A stretch of 5,650 nt of DNA from Geobacter sp. (GCA_003490025.1 DNJC01000064.1:10168-15817); one strand, 5' to 3'. Shown: positions 1 through 5,650, counted from the stretch's first letter. Numbers and translations are program-made. Notes: generated by a model from the sequence alone, not told the origin.

Positions 1-1
1 C

Positions 2-718
2 TGGCACGAGAAGCTCTTCCTGGTGGACGACCGTATCAAGGGACACGAGGTCGATTTCGCCCGGGTGCACGCGGGGGTGACCTCGATGCCGAGGGTCGGC
101 ATGAACCCGTACGCGCTCGGCATGCGGCTCATGTACCACCTGAAGGAATGCGGCGACAAGGGGAGGACCGGCTTCGACTTCCATCGCCTCTCCGACGCCG
201 AGCAGAGGAAGAAATTCGACACCGGGGCAGGGGGAGGGGACGACTACCTGTTCAAGGTGAGGAGCAACTACTGCGACTACCTCTTCATCAAGGAGTTCAT
301 AAACCAGGACTTCACCGACCACTACGACCTGTTCGTGACCGGAAAGAGGCTCGATACCCAGCGCATGGTCTGGCAGTACTACGTGAAGAGCCGGGACGCG
401 AACGAGTACCGCGACATGGTGCTCGCCTCCCTTTACCACCCCCCCCACATCGAGATAGCGCCGGAGCGGGGCGAGGAAGGGTCGCTCTACCTGGTGCACC
501 ACTTCGAGGGTAAGCAGCTGGTGCTGGAATACATCGCCAACACCATGGTCGGCATCGAGTTCCTCTGGGGGGCGCCGGTGCAGCTCGAGACCAGCGAGGC
601 GGTGGTGCAGCAGTCAAGAAGCGGCGCAGCCAGGGAAGCCGGCGAGGAGCCGGAAATCACCTGGCAGCGGGTGGTCTATACCATGAAGGAGAAGAGCCTG
701 AGCCGCCAGGTTCTCTGA
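2..718 (+). CDS. SpoVR-family protein, C-terminal part (5' end outside the window)
   Basis: Reading frame 2 is open from the left edge, so the gene starts upstream; the GTG at 23 is only an internal codon. The 238 visible codons end at TGA 716–718. The NPYALG signature (104–121) follows a WHE...H/D-rich stretch, then a region beginning YLFKVRSNYCDYLFIKEF, and later segments on tyrosine/histidine-rich strands (YHPPHIEI, LYLVHHFEGKQL, GIEFLWGAPVQLE). The same order occurs in the C-terminal half of SpoVR and E. coli YcgB, as I recall them. SpoVR proteins are cytoplasmic and of unknown biochemistry. B. subtilis SpoVR affects spore cortex formation, but the family is common in non-sporulators beside PrkA and DUF444 proteins. 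Here the next gene is a PrkA-family protein 14 nt downstream, which supports the call. The last ~40 residues (from about 600) are polar and look like a variable tail. Confidence 0.85.
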   Translation, partial: WHEKLFLVDDRIKGHEVDFARVHAGVTSMPRVGMNPYALGMRLMYHLKECGDKGRTGFDFHRLSDAEQRKKFDTGAGGGDDYLFKVRSNYCDYLFIKEFINQDFTDHYDLFVTGKRLDTQRMVWQYYVKSRDANEYRDMVLASLYHPPHIEIAPERGEEGSLYLVHHFEGKQLVLEYIANTMVGIEFLWGAPVQLETSEAVVQQSRSGAAREAGEEPEITWQRVVYTMKEKSLSRQVL

Positions 719-719
719 C

Positions 720-727
720 AGGCGGGA
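720..727 (+). promoter_or_regulatory. Ribosome binding site of the PrkA-family gene
   Basis: AGGCGGGA lies 5 nt before the ATG at 733, inside the 14-nt gap after the SpoVR stop codon. It is a moderate match to the Shine-Dalgarno sequence. Together with the very short gap it suggests translation linked to the upstream gene and no separate promoter. Confidence 0.5.
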
Positions 728-732
728 CACTT

Positions 733-2916
733 ATGCCAGATCTGGAAACCGTAATAAAGCAGCTGGGCCGCACCATCGTGGAGCACAAGATGGCAGCGCA
801 CATGTCCTTCGAGGAGTTCATGCAGCTGACCAGCGAGCGCCCCGAAAAGGTGATGCGCAACATATTCCAGCTCTTCCACGACATGGTGAGGAACTACGTC
901 ACCGAGATGGTGGACGAATACCCCGAGGACCCGGAATCGATCAATTTCGTGCCGTACGACACCCGGAAGCTCTTCGTGGAGAACTCGGATCGACCCTTCT
1001 TCGCGGACCGCCTCTTCGCCAACCGCTTCCTGAACCACGTGGCGGCGATGAAGAGCGGGGCGCGCCAGAACAAGATCTACATCTTCGAGGGGCCTCCCGG
1101 TTCCGGCAAGAGCACCTTTCTCAACAACCTGCTCATGAAGTTCGAGGAATACGCGAGCATGGAGGAGGGGAGGTGCTACGAGGTGGTCTGGCACCTGGAC
1201 CGCCGCGTCCTCGGGAGCTTCAAGGAGCACCAGGTGGGGGCCTTCATGGAGAAGCTCTCCCACCTTCTGGACGAGTATGAACTGGAGTCGCATGACTTCA
1301 CCGACGCCAAGGCAGCCCTCTTGCGCGGAGGGGACGTGGTCGAGGTCCCCTGCCCCTCGCACGACAGCCCGCTCCTCATGATAGACAAGGCGCAGCGTCG
1401 AGCCTTCTTCGACGACCTGTTCCAGAACGATTCCTTCAAGTGGAAGCTCTTCACGGAGAAGGAGTACGACTGGGTCTTCCGCGACTCCCCCTGCACCATC
1501 TGCACCTCCATGCTCCAGGCGCTTTCGGCCCGGCTGGAGGACCCGGCAGAGCTGTTCCGGATGATCAAGGTCCGCCCCTACCGCTTCAACCGCAGGCTGG
1601 GCGAGGGGATCACCGTCTTCAACCCCGGCGACAAGTCGATGAAGCAGAACATCCTCACCAACGACATGCTGCAGAGAAAGATCGACCTCCTCCTGGGCGA
1701 CAGCAACGAGGTGAAGTACCTCTTCTCCAACTTCGCCAAGACCAACAACGGCATCTACGCCCTGATGGACGTGAAGTCCCACAACGCCGAGAGGAGCATC
1801 GAGGGGGTGCAGTCGTTCTCGGACCGGATCGAGTTCATCAACATCCCGTACGTCATGGACCTGAACACCGAGGTCGAGATCTACCGGAACATCTTCGGCA
1901 GGCATATCGAGGGGAGCTTCCTTCCCAGGGTGCTGCACAACTTCGCCCGGGTCATCATCTCGACCAGGATGAACGTGAAGTCGGACGCGATCCTGGAATG
2001 GATCAGCGACCCCGAGAAGTACCGGCTCTACTGCGACGAGAACCTGCAGATCCTGAAGATGGAGATCTACACGGGGCATATCCCGGACTGGCTCACCGAG
2101 GAGGACCGGAAAAGGCTGAACGCGAAGAGGAGGAAGAAAATCATCGCCGAGAGCGAGCACGAGGGGGACCACGGCTTCTCCGGGCGCGAGTCGATCAAGA
2201 TATTCTCCGACTTCTACGCGGCCTACGCCAGGAAGGACAAGATGATCACCATGAGCCACCTCTCCACCTTCTTCACCCGGTGGCACAAGGAGTTGAAGGA
2301 GTCGATACCGGACGGGTTCATGGAGTCGCTGGTGCACAACTACGACTACCTGGTGCTCCAGGAGGTGAAGGAGGCGCTCTACTACTACAACGAGGCGCAG
2401 ATCGAGCGGGACATCCTGCACTACATGTTCGCCGTGAACTTCGAGCCCGGCGCCGTGGAGATATGCCGCTTCACCGGGGAGAAGCTGGAGATCACGGAGG
2501 ATTTCCTGGCGGGGATAGAGAGGCGCCTGATAGGGCCGAAGGCGGAGAACGAGGCGCGCATGAACTTCCGGCAGGAGACCCAGCGGGAATACACCGGGAG
2601 GACCCTGACCCAGGAGATCATGGTGGAGGAAAAACAGGCCCAGGAAACCCAGCTCTTCCACTCGCTGCATGACCGTTACGTGTTCAACCTGAAGGAGAAG
2701 GTGCTGGAGCCTTTCCTGGAGAACGCGAACTTCCGGCGCGCCATCAAGGACTTCGACACCGAGGCCTTCAAGACCTACGACAAGAGGATACGGGACGACG
2801 TCACCTTCCTGATCAACAACCTCAGTTCGGAGAAGTTCAAGTACACCAAGCAGTGCGCCAAGGAGATCTGCGTCTACGTCATAGACAACGACCTCGCCAG
2901 GAAGTTCCACGTCTGA
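733..2916 (+). CDS. PrkA-family AAA+ protein (YeaG/PrkA-like), divergent, 727 aa
   Basis: Cytoplasmic protein of the PrkA/YeaG family. B. subtilis PrkA was described first as a serine kinase and later as an ATP-dependent protease; E. coli YeaG acts in nitrogen starvation and stress. Visible landmarks in order: Walker A GPPGSGKST at residues 120–128; CPSHDSPLLMID at 207–218, matching the PrkA 'CP..E.PL..IP' segment; a C254–C257 pair (PCTIC) matching the PrkA CPxC pair; GITVFNPGDKS at 292–302; NNGIYALMD at 338–346, the Walker-B-like region; an SDR–x6–PY motif at 363–373; FSGRES at 482–487; and a C-terminal segment ending KYTKQCAKEICVYV (703–716), like the PrkA C-terminal domain. At 727 residues it is longer than the usual 630–690. 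The Walker A to CP spacing is about 40 residues longer than in YeaG, and the segment before the DR motif is about 40 residues shorter. These comparisons are from memory. It is probably a second, specialised PrkA paralogue co-transcribed with SpoVR. No Hanks-type kinase motifs are visible. Confidence 0.85.
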   Translation: MPDLETVIKQLGRTIVEHKMAAHMSFEEFMQLTSERPEKVMRNIFQLFHDMVRNYVTEMVDEYPEDPESINFVPYDTRKLFVENSDRPFFADRLFANRFLNHVAAMKSGARQNKIYIFEGPPGSGKSTFLNNLLMKFEEYASMEEGRCYEVVWHLDRRVLGSFKEHQVGAFMEKLSHLLDEYELESHDFTDAKAALLRGGDVVEVPCPSHDSPLLMIDKAQRRAFFDDLFQNDSFKWKLFTEKEYDWVFRDSPCTICTSMLQALSARLEDPAELFRMIKVRPYRFNRRLGEGITVFNPGDKSMKQNILTNDMLQRKIDLLLGDSNEVKYLFSNFAKTNNGIYALMDVKSHNAERSIEGVQSFSDRIEFINIPYVMDLNTEVEIYRNIFGRHIEGSFLPRVLHNFARVIISTRMNVKSDAILEWISDPEKYRLYCDENLQILKMEIYTGHIPDWLTEEDRKRLNAKRRKKIIAESEHEGDHGFSGRESIKIFSDFYAAYARKDKMITMSHLSTFFTRWHKELKESIPDGFMESLVHNYDYLVLQEVKEALYYYNEAQIERDILHYMFAVNFEPGAVEICRFTGEKLEITEDFLAGIERRLIGPKAENEARMNFRQETQREYTGRTLTQEIMVEEKQAQETQLFHSLHDRYVFNLKEKVLEPFLENANFRRAIKDFDTEAFKTYDKRIRDDVTFLINNLSSEKFKYTKQCAKEICVYVIDNDLARKFHV

Positions 2917-2948
2917 CACGTCCGATCGACAGGCGTTTAACGAGGATG

Positions 2949-3006
2949 AAGGGGATAGAGGGGATAAGGCAAAACCGTCATGGGTTTTCCGTCCTCCTAT
3001 CCCCTT
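2949..3006. terminator. Candidate bidirectional terminator hairpin between convergent genes
   Basis: A perfect 10-bp arm pair (AAGGGGATAG at 2949–2958 with CTATCCCCTT at 2997–3006) encloses a partly paired middle and an inner 6-bp stem (AAAACC at 2971–2976, GGTTTT at 2983–2988, loop GTCATG). It lies between the stop codons of the PrkA-family gene (+) and the chemoreceptor gene (−), where a shared terminator is expected. No clear T-run follows on either strand, so it is not a textbook intrinsic terminator; it might instead protect 3' ends. Confidence 0.5.
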
Positions 3007-3027
3007 CGCTGTTTCGTGGAGCTGATG

Positions 3028-4212
3028 CTATGCCGCTACCTTGAACCTCTTCACCATATCCTGAAGATTTTGCGCCGAGCGGGAGAGTTCCTGGGCGGCA
3101 TGGGCGGAGTGGCTGGCGCCGCTGGCGGCTTCGTGCACCACCCCGATGATCTGTCGCATGCTGTCCGTGATGCTCGCGCTGGTCGCCGACTGCTCTTCCG
3201 CCGCCGTGGCCACCTGCGCCACGTGCTCCAGAAGCGGCGCGATCTGCTCCTTGATGGTCCCTATGGCGCGACTCGAATGCCGCACGTCCTCGCTCCCGGT
3301 CCTGACGCTGCCGGCGCTTTTCTCCATAGAGGTCACCACGTTCCTCACATCCCCCTGCAGCGACCCGATGATGGTCTGGATCTCACGGGTGGACGAAGTG
3401 GTCCGCTCGGCGAGCTTTCTCACCTCGTCGGCGACCACGGCGAAGCCGCGCCCCTGCTCTCCCGCCCGCGCCGCCTCTATGGCCGCGTTCAGGGCGAGGA
3501 GGTTGGTCTGGTCCGCTATGTCCTCGATGGTTATCACGATGTCGCCGATCCTCTCGGAGTTCACGCCGAGGGCCTTCACCGCGTCGACGGTCCCGATGAC
3601 GATGTGTTCGATCTCCCCCATCATCGCGGTCATGTGGGCGATGGTCTCTTCCCCCTTCAGCGTGGCGTTGCTGGTCCCCTCGGCCCGGTTCGCCATCTGC
3701 TGACAGCTGAGCGCGATGTCGTTGCTCACCCCGGCCATCTCCACCACCGCGTTGGATACCGAAGTTGACTGGCGGGAGGCGTGCTCCGTTCCCTGCGCCA
3801 TCTGCTGGGAAGTGCTGGAGAGGTCGCTGGAGGCGCTGGTGAGGTGGTCGGCGGTCCGCTGGATGCCGCTGATCATCACGTGCATCGACTCCTGCAACTT
3901 CCTCAAGGCCTGCAGCATCTGGCTGATCTCATTGTGGCGGTTGACGACGATCTGCTGGCTCAGGTCCCCGTGCGCCATTGTTTCCAGGTACTGCACCGTC
4001 CGCAACAGGGGCGTCCTGATGGACCAGATGTTGATCCAGCCGAAGAGTCCGCCGAGGATGATGAACAGGGCGATCAGGCCGTACTTGATGAGAGGGGATT
4101 CTGCCTGGGCTGCCAGCGCTGTGGCGATGAGGCAAAGGCTGTAGCAGACGCAGAGCATGCCGAGCCTGAACTTGATGGTGAGGTCGAGGTACCAGTTCCA
4201 GATTTGATCCAT
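3028..4212 (-). CDS. Methyl-accepting chemotaxis protein with minimal periplasmic region
   Basis: Inner-membrane chemoreceptor, 394 aa, signalling through CheA/CheW. The N-terminus carries two hydrophobic segments (about residues 18–35 and 44–63) separated by only about eight residues, so there is no periplasmic ligand-binding domain. A HAMP domain follows (about 65–117, with Pro68, GDL at 82–84 and NEIS at 94–97), then a long helical signalling domain. The near-invariant hairpin tip is at about 231–265 (DIADQTNLLALNAAIEAARA, then GEQGRGFAVV). Each arm from the tip is about 140 residues, or roughly 20 heptads, consistent with the 40H class. ATAAEEQSAT (335–344) fits the methylation-site consensus. 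There is no NWETF-type CheR-tethering pentapeptide; the protein ends KRFKVAA. Start ATG at 4210–4212 is supported by AAGGAG 6 nt upstream. A sigma-28 promoter lies about 80–105 nt upstream of the start codon. Three cysteines (C21, C23, C27) sit in the first membrane segment. What it senses is unknown; it may be a cytoplasmic or membrane-state signal. Confidence 0.96.
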   Translation of the reverse strand: MDQIWNWYLDLTIKFRLGMLCVCYSLCLIATALAAQAESPLIKYGLIALFIILGGLFGWINIWSIRTPLLRTVQYLETMAHGDLSQQIVVNRHNEISQMLQALRKLQESMHVMISGIQRTADHLTSASSDLSSTSQQMAQGTEHASRQSTSVSNAVVEMAGVSNDIALSCQQMANRAEGTSNATLKGEETIAHMTAMMGEIEHIVIGTVDAVKALGVNSERIGDIVITIEDIADQTNLLALNAAIEAARAGEQGRGFAVVADEVRKLAERTTSSTREIQTIIGSLQGDVRNVVTSMEKSAGSVRTGSEDVRHSSRAIGTIKEQIAPLLEHVAQVATAAEEQSATSASITDSMRQIIGVVHEAASGASHSAHAAQELSRSAQNLQDMVKRFKVAA

Positions 4213-4218
4213 GTGCTT

Positions 4219-4224
4219 CTCCTT
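4219..4224 (-). promoter_or_regulatory. Shine-Dalgarno site of the chemoreceptor gene
   Basis: The − strand reads AAGGAG followed by a 6-nt spacer (AAGCAC) and ATG. This is a near-perfect ribosome binding site and fixes the start at 4212. Confidence 0.85.
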
Positions 4225-4291
4225 GCCGAGGTTCGTCTTTGCCAGAGGGGCTTTCTATTGCGTGTAACGATGCCTGGTGAAAGTGTAAATC

Positions 4292-4318
4292 TTATCGGGG
4301 GAGGGTCGGTAAACTTGA
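4292..4318 (-). promoter_or_regulatory. Sigma-28 (FliA) promoter of the chemoreceptor gene
   Basis: On the − strand, TCAAGTTT (4318–4311), an 11-nt spacer (4310–4300) and CCCGATAA (4299–4292) match the flagellar sigma-28 consensus TAAAGTTT-N11-GCCGATAA at 7 of 8 positions in each element, with the exact spacer. Transcription would start near 4285, giving a leader of about 73 nt. Sigma-28 commonly drives late flagellar and chemotaxis genes, which fits a chemoreceptor gene. Confidence 0.82.
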
Positions 4319-4363
4319 GCCGCGGGCGGCCAAAAGGTGCGGATTTAAAGAAAATAATCTGTC

Positions 4364-4393
4364 GCGGGGCAGGGCGCGGCTGTTCTGTCCCGC
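4364..4393. other. 9-bp inverted repeat in the divergent intergenic region
   Basis: GCGGGGCAG (4364–4372) and CTGTCCCGC (4385–4393) can form a 9-bp stem with one G·U pair and a 12-nt loop. It lies 67 nt before the ATG of the QueG-like gene and outside the sigma-28 promoter. It could be a leader hairpin or an operator. Neither strand has an immediate T-run, so a terminator is unlikely. The rest of 4213–4460 shows the sigma-28 promoter and an AT-rich patch (4342–4361), but no convincing sigma-70 promoter for the + strand gene. Confidence 0.4.
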
Positions 4394-4451
4394 TATCATT
4401 TGTTATCTTTAGTTCGGTCTGTCATGCACCGGTGTTATCAGCTCTCCAGCC

Positions 4452-4459
4452 GAGGTGAT
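4452..4459 (+). promoter_or_regulatory. Ribosome binding site that selects ATG 4461
   Basis: GAGGTGAT is complementary to the 16S rRNA 3' tail (AUCACCUC), and its GAGG core ends 5 nt before the ATG at 4461. The in-frame GTG at 4455 lies inside this site, so it is part of the ribosome binding site and not the start codon. Confidence 0.75.
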
Positions 4460-4460
4460 T

Positions 4461-5282
4461 ATGAAAGAGGTAATTCACAGTGAGATCCGCAGGTTCGTGC
4501 GGGAAGAGAGCGGCAACCGCTTCCCCGGGAGCGCGGGGCGATATTTCGACGAGCCGCTGGTCGGCTTTGCGGCGGCGGACGATCCACTGTTCGCGCAGTA
4601 CAAGTCGGTAATCGGTTCTTTCCATCTGACCCCCCTGGAACTGGCGCGGTCGGGGCAGCCTTCCCCCTGGACCGCTCGCACCGTGATCTCCTGGGTGCTG
4701 CCGATCTCCGAAGAGACGCGCCGGAGCAACCGGGAGGAAACGGTCTACCCGTCACGCCGTTGGGCCAAGACCAGGCAGCATGGCGAAGCGTTCAACGCCT
4801 CCCTCAGGAGGCATCTGGTTTGCTTCCTGCAGGAGTCCGGGTACCAGGCGCTCGCCCCCCAGACGCATCCGGATTGGCGGGAGTACGGGACCACCCCGGC
4901 GGGGATCGCCTCCTCCTGGTCCGAGCGCCATGCCGCGTACGCCGCCGGACTCGGCACCTTCAGCCTCAACGACGCCCTGATAACCCCGCGCGGCATCGCC
5001 CATCGCCTGGGAAGCGTCATCACGGATCTCCTCATGGAACCGTCCCCGAGACCTTACGCCGACCACAGGGCAAACTGTCTCTGGCACCGCAACGGTTCCT
5101 GCGGGGCCTGCATCGGCCGCTGCCCGGTGGGAGCCCTGTCCAAGGAGGGGCATGACAAGACTGTCTGCCGGGATCACGTCTATGGAACCATTCCGAGGAT
5201 GGTGGGGGAGCGGTTCGAGGTGACCAGCACCGGTTGCGGCTTGTGCCAGACCGGAGTCCCCTGTGAAAGCGCCATACCCTGA
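4461..5282 (+). CDS. QueG-like (epoxyqueuosine reductase-related) iron–sulfur protein
   Basis: Predicted cytoplasmic 273-residue redox protein related to epoxyqueuosine reductase (COG1600-type). The N-terminal part carries the family feature AAGLGTFSLND (161–171) followed by ITPRG. The last 70 residues hold eight cysteines: C206; C214, C217 and C221 in a CxxCxxxCP motif ending CPVGA; C236; and C259, C262 and C268 in a CGLCQTGVPCE motif. That is enough for two [4Fe-4S] clusters, although the ligand set is inferred. The second motif is CxxC-x5-C rather than the CxxCxxxCP of canonical QueG. The protein stops at the second cluster motif, about 100 residues short of typical QueG, so it lacks the C-terminal extension. 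It is therefore probably not the tRNA queuosine enzyme but a paralogue of unknown substrate; whether it binds cobalamin is not visible. It is divergent from the chemoreceptor gene, and the next gene begins 242 nt later, so it is probably monocistronic. Confidence 0.82.
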   Translation: MKEVIHSEIRRFVREESGNRFPGSAGRYFDEPLVGFAAADDPLFAQYKSVIGSFHLTPLELARSGQPSPWTARTVISWVLPISEETRRSNREETVYPSRRWAKTRQHGEAFNASLRRHLVCFLQESGYQALAPQTHPDWREYGTTPAGIASSWSERHAAYAAGLGTFSLNDALITPRGIAHRLGSVITDLLMEPSPRPYADHRANCLWHRNGSCGACIGRCPVGALSKEGHDKTVCRDHVYGTIPRMVGERFEVTSTGCGLCQTGVPCESAIP

Positions 5283-5343
5283 CGCGGCCATGGCTGATTC
5301 AGTCGTAGCCGCTCAAAGACACCGACCGGCATCCTTCATTCAT

Positions 5344-5369
5344 TGGTGCTGTGAGAGTGATATGCACCA
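5344..5369. repeat. Inverted repeat TGGTGC-N14-GCACCA upstream of the -35
   Basis: TGGTGC (5344–5349) and GCACCA (5364–5369) form a perfect 6-bp inverted repeat with half-site centres 20 bp apart, close to two helical turns. The right half directly abuts the TTGACA at 5370. The position and spacing suit a dimeric transcription factor, but a chance match cannot be excluded. Confidence 0.4.
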
Positions 5370-5397
5370 TTGACAGAATCTCTCGGAGATGTAATTT
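5370..5397 (+). promoter_or_regulatory. Candidate sigma-70-type promoter for the secreted-protein gene
   Basis: A perfect -35 box TTGACA (5370–5375) is followed by a 16-nt spacer and TAATTT (5392–5397), a weak -10 (3 of 6), in the AT-rich run GTAATTTTAG. Initiation would fall near 5404, giving a leader of about 120 nt before the ATG at 5525. The spacer holds a perfect inverted repeat, ATCTC-TCG-GAGAT (5378–5390). Confidence 0.5.
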
Positions 5398-5487
5398 TAG
5401 ACAGTCGAAGCAAAAACCTTTACTATCAAGCTGTCTTCATGCATTTCCCCGCCGCTATACATGACAACTCAGGTTCAGCAATCACTG

Positions 5488-5511
5488 CCGAAGTTGCCGG
5501 CGGTTCTTCGG
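5488..5511 (+). promoter_or_regulatory. Leader hairpin touching the ribosome binding site
   Basis: CCGAAG (5488–5493) pairs with CTTCGG (5506–5511) around a 12-nt loop that includes the palindrome GCCGGC. The 3' arm covers the first two bases of the GGAGGT ribosome binding site (5510–5515), so folding could modulate translation of the downstream gene. The stem is only 6 bp. Confidence 0.35.
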
Positions 5512-5515
5512 AGGT
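5510..5515 (+). promoter_or_regulatory. Shine-Dalgarno site of the secreted-protein gene
   Basis: GGAGGT lies 9 nt before the ATG at 5525. This is a strong ribosome binding site at an acceptable spacing and supports the small partial gene at the right edge. Confidence 0.7.
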
Positions 5516-5524
5516 CCATTCTGT

Positions 5525-5650
5525 ATGCGAAGAGCAAAGATTTTTGTCATATCGCTTCTGGCTGTCATCTCGGTGGCGCACGCCGAACAGGTCGGCCAAT
5601 GGGTGTCGCTGGAGACCGAGAACAAGAGCGCCGTCAAACGGACCATAATC
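5525..5650 (+). CDS. Secreted or periplasmic protein, N-terminal 42 residues (3' end outside the window)
   Basis: The frame is open from the ATG at 5525 to the right edge. The product begins with a textbook Sec signal peptide: a basic n-region MRRAK, a hydrophobic core at residues 6–17 (IFVISLLAVISV), and an AHA cleavage motif at 18–20 before Glu21. The mature part starts EQVGQWVSLETENKSAVKR, soluble and polar. There is no lipobox cysteine, so it is not a lipoprotein. I do not recognise the family from these 22 mature residues. The strong ribosome binding site and the upstream promoter suggest a gene with its own regulation. Confidence 0.7.
   Translation, partial: MRRAKIFVISLLAVISVAHAEQVGQWVSLETENKSAVKRTII

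Noticed and set aside
1440..2672. A 410-codon + strand frame inside the PrkA-family gene
   Set aside because: The product is Arg/Pro/Gly/His-rich with no domain or ribosome binding site, typical of an off-frame shadow in GC-rich DNA.
676..2919. A 747-codon open frame antisense to almost the whole PrkA-family gene
   Set aside because: It is explained by strong G/C third-position bias on the real strand. Its product is dominated by V, L, H, E and R with no recognisable domain, whereas the + strand shows PrkA motifs and a ribosome binding site.
2980..3768. Long + strand frames opposite the chemoreceptor gene (also 3146–3703 and 3781–4458)
   Set aside because: They mirror a gene with unmistakable MCP motifs, a promoter and a ribosome binding site on the − strand.
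4213..4291. A c-di-GMP (GEMM) riboswitch in the chemoreceptor leader
   Set aside because: These elements are common in Geobacter-type genomes, but the conserved core and paired arms are not visible in the ~73-nt leader.
5284..5312. GCGGC/GCCGC inverted repeat just after the QueG-like stop, considered as a terminator
   Set aside because: The stem is only 5 bp with a 19-nt loop, and no T-run follows.
5290..5373. A 27-codon ORF starting ATG 5290
   Set aside because: It has no Shine-Dalgarno site and no recognisable features, and it lies where the downstream promoter begins.
5370..5648. A 92-codon + strand frame across the right-hand intergenic region
   Set aside because: It has no ATG ribosome binding site and begins at the TTG of the -35 box. 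The overlapping frame from 5525 has a strong ribosome binding site and a signal peptide.

Overview
The window (GC-rich, strong G/C bias at third codon positions) looks like chromosome from a flagellated, non-sporulating Deltaproteobacterium of the Geobacter/Geomonas kind. That assignment is an inference from gene content and style: a SpoVR–PrkA pair, a 40H-like chemoreceptor and a QueG-related ferredoxin. No sequence search was possible. I see no mobile element, CRISPR array, tRNA or rRNA.

Layout. (1) Positions 2–2916, + strand: the C-terminal part of a SpoVR-family protein, then after a 14-nt gap a complete 727-residue PrkA-family AAA+ protein. They are almost certainly co-transcribed, and the operon begins upstream of the window. 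(2) 2917–3027: a short convergent intergenic gap with a long imperfect hairpin that could end transcription from both sides. (3) 3028–4212, − strand: a complete methyl-accepting chemotaxis protein with two membrane segments and almost no periplasmic part. It is preceded by a strong Shine-Dalgarno site and a near-consensus sigma-28 (FliA) promoter with the exact 11-nt spacer. (4) 4213–4460: divergent intergenic region holding that promoter and a 9-bp hairpin ahead of the next gene. (5) 4461–5282, + strand: a 273-residue epoxyqueuosine-reductase-like protein with eight C-terminal cysteines, enough for two [4Fe-4S] clusters; its reaction is unknown. (6) 5283–5524: AT-richer intergenic region with a TTGACA-type promoter flanked and interrupted by inverted repeats. 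(7) 5525 to the edge: the start of a secreted protein with a clear Sec signal peptide, cut off after 42 codons.

The genes fall into independent units. SpoVR and PrkA belong to a widespread stress/starvation module (PrkA/YeaG, DUF444/YeaH, SpoVR/YcgB). The chemoreceptor is tied to motility by its promoter. The ferredoxin and the secreted protein have no visible link to each other or to the rest. The most unusual items are the PrkA protein, whose AAA+ core looks rearranged relative to canonical PrkA, and the apparent regulatory architecture in front of the secreted-protein gene.
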